A model generated the notes under the pieces. That model saw only the letters and a program-made list of their open reading frames with translations, did no database searches and had not been told where the DNA came from. DNA of 6,314 bases from Comamonas sp. (GTDB lineage: Bacteria; Pseudomonadota; Gammaproteobacteria; Burkholderiales; Burkholderiaceae_C): the NCBI GenBank assembly GCA_018384835.1, contig JAHAYB010000445.1, positions 1-6,314 of the forward strand, written 5' to 3'. Of the stretch, positions 5,921 to 6,314 are shown piece by piece; positions within the stretch are counted from its first letter, which is position 1; each line of letters begins with the position of its first letter. A program made the translations under genes and the position numbers.

Positions 5921-6314
5921 TTAGCCGTTGCTCAACGCCGCTAACTGGGGCGGCTGTGGTTGGTGCAGCTCTTGCAGATTGCGCATCAGGCTGGAATAGC
6001 TGGGGTTATCGACAAACACGCATTGCTTGCCGGTGCGCTTGCAAAAATCCTTCACTCGCCAATATGCGTTGTGGCTGATGCAGCCGGTTTGGCAGATGAC
6101 CAAATCAGCCGCAGCAAGCACGGCATCGAGCGTGCAGGGCTTGTCTTGCACACCGCCGTCGTGGTGGGAGAACTGCCCGCCCGCCTGCTCAATGATGTCG
6201 CGGTAATTGGCAATGCTGCCTTGGCGGCCTCCCACGCAGGCAATGTTTTTTTGCTGGAGCTGCAAGGGCAGAGCGCTGCTTTTGCACGCGCTAACCGTCA
6301 GGGGGCAAGGCGTT
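5921..6314 (-). CDS. DUF2325 domain-containing protein (5' partial)
   Basis: The reading frame is open to the right edge of the window, so the N-terminus is missing. An in-frame TTG at 6265 is the only start-like codon, but the frame continues upstream of it (residues TPCPLTVSACKSSALP), and this is better read as an internal Leu. From that point the 114-residue C-terminal part matches the DUF2325 pattern. It shows a first beta strand IACVGGRQGSIANYRDIIEQAGGQF, then SHHDGGVQD, then ADLVICQTGCISHNAYWRVKDFCKRTGKQCVFVDNPSYSSLMRNL. The fold suggested is a small Rossmann-like alpha/beta domain, and the function of the family is not established. The HHDGG and ISH motifs and the several cysteines (positions 10, 44, 58, 62, 75 and 82 counted from the TTG) could bind a metal or be redox active, which is inference. 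The tail is Gln/Pro-rich. A terminator at 5817-5847 ends the transcript before scpA. Confidence 0.85.
   Translation of the reverse strand, partial: TPCPLTVSACKSSALPLQLQQKNIACVGGRQGSIANYRDIIEQAGGQFSHHDGGVQDKPCTLDAVLAAADLVICQTGCISHNAYWRVKDFCKRTGKQCVFVDNPSYSSLMRNLQELHQPQPPQLAALSNG

Noticed and set aside
6263..6265. TTG as the start of the DUF2325 gene
   Set aside because: The frame stays open upstream to the window edge and there is no ribosome binding site; the gene is more likely truncated by the window.

Overview
The window looks like chromosomal DNA from a betaproteobacterium, most likely a member of the Comamonadaceae (Comamonas-like). The evidence is the high-GC codon use, an Omp32-type general porin, and PanD and ScpA proteins that closely resemble what I recall of that family. 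This assignment comes from reading the proteins, not from a search. No mobile element, CRISPR array, tRNA, rRNA or phage gene is visible, and I see no obviously new multi-gene system.

Layout, left to right. Positions 1-1545 (+) hold the 3' part of a BtuB-like TonB-dependent outer-membrane receptor whose start lies outside the window. It converges on panD (1580-1966, -), aspartate 1-decarboxylase, with a 34-nt gap and a weak shared hairpin. panD and a general porin (2123-3166, +) are divergent across about 156 nt of presumed regulatory DNA. The porin converges on nadB (3281-4855, -), L-aspartate oxidase, with a strong bidirectional intrinsic terminator at 3222-3252 between them. Upstream of nadB on the same strand is scpA (best start 5759, ends 4932), the condensin kleisin subunit. 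Upstream of that is the 3' part of a DUF2325 protein gene (stop at 5921), which runs off the right edge.

How the genes relate. panD and nadB both consume L-aspartate, one for beta-alanine/CoA and the other for iminoaspartate/NAD. The receptor and porin are outer-membrane uptake proteins. scpA serves chromosome segregation and is probably only an operon neighbour of nadB.

The points most worth a second look are these. A minus-strand intrinsic terminator lies inside the longest scpA reading frame and argues for the shorter scpA start. PanD has Asn in place of the normally invariant proton donor Tyr58. A perfect 13-bp-arm inverted repeat lies inside the panD coding sequence. A small open frame with a perfect Shine-Dalgarno overlaps the porin start.
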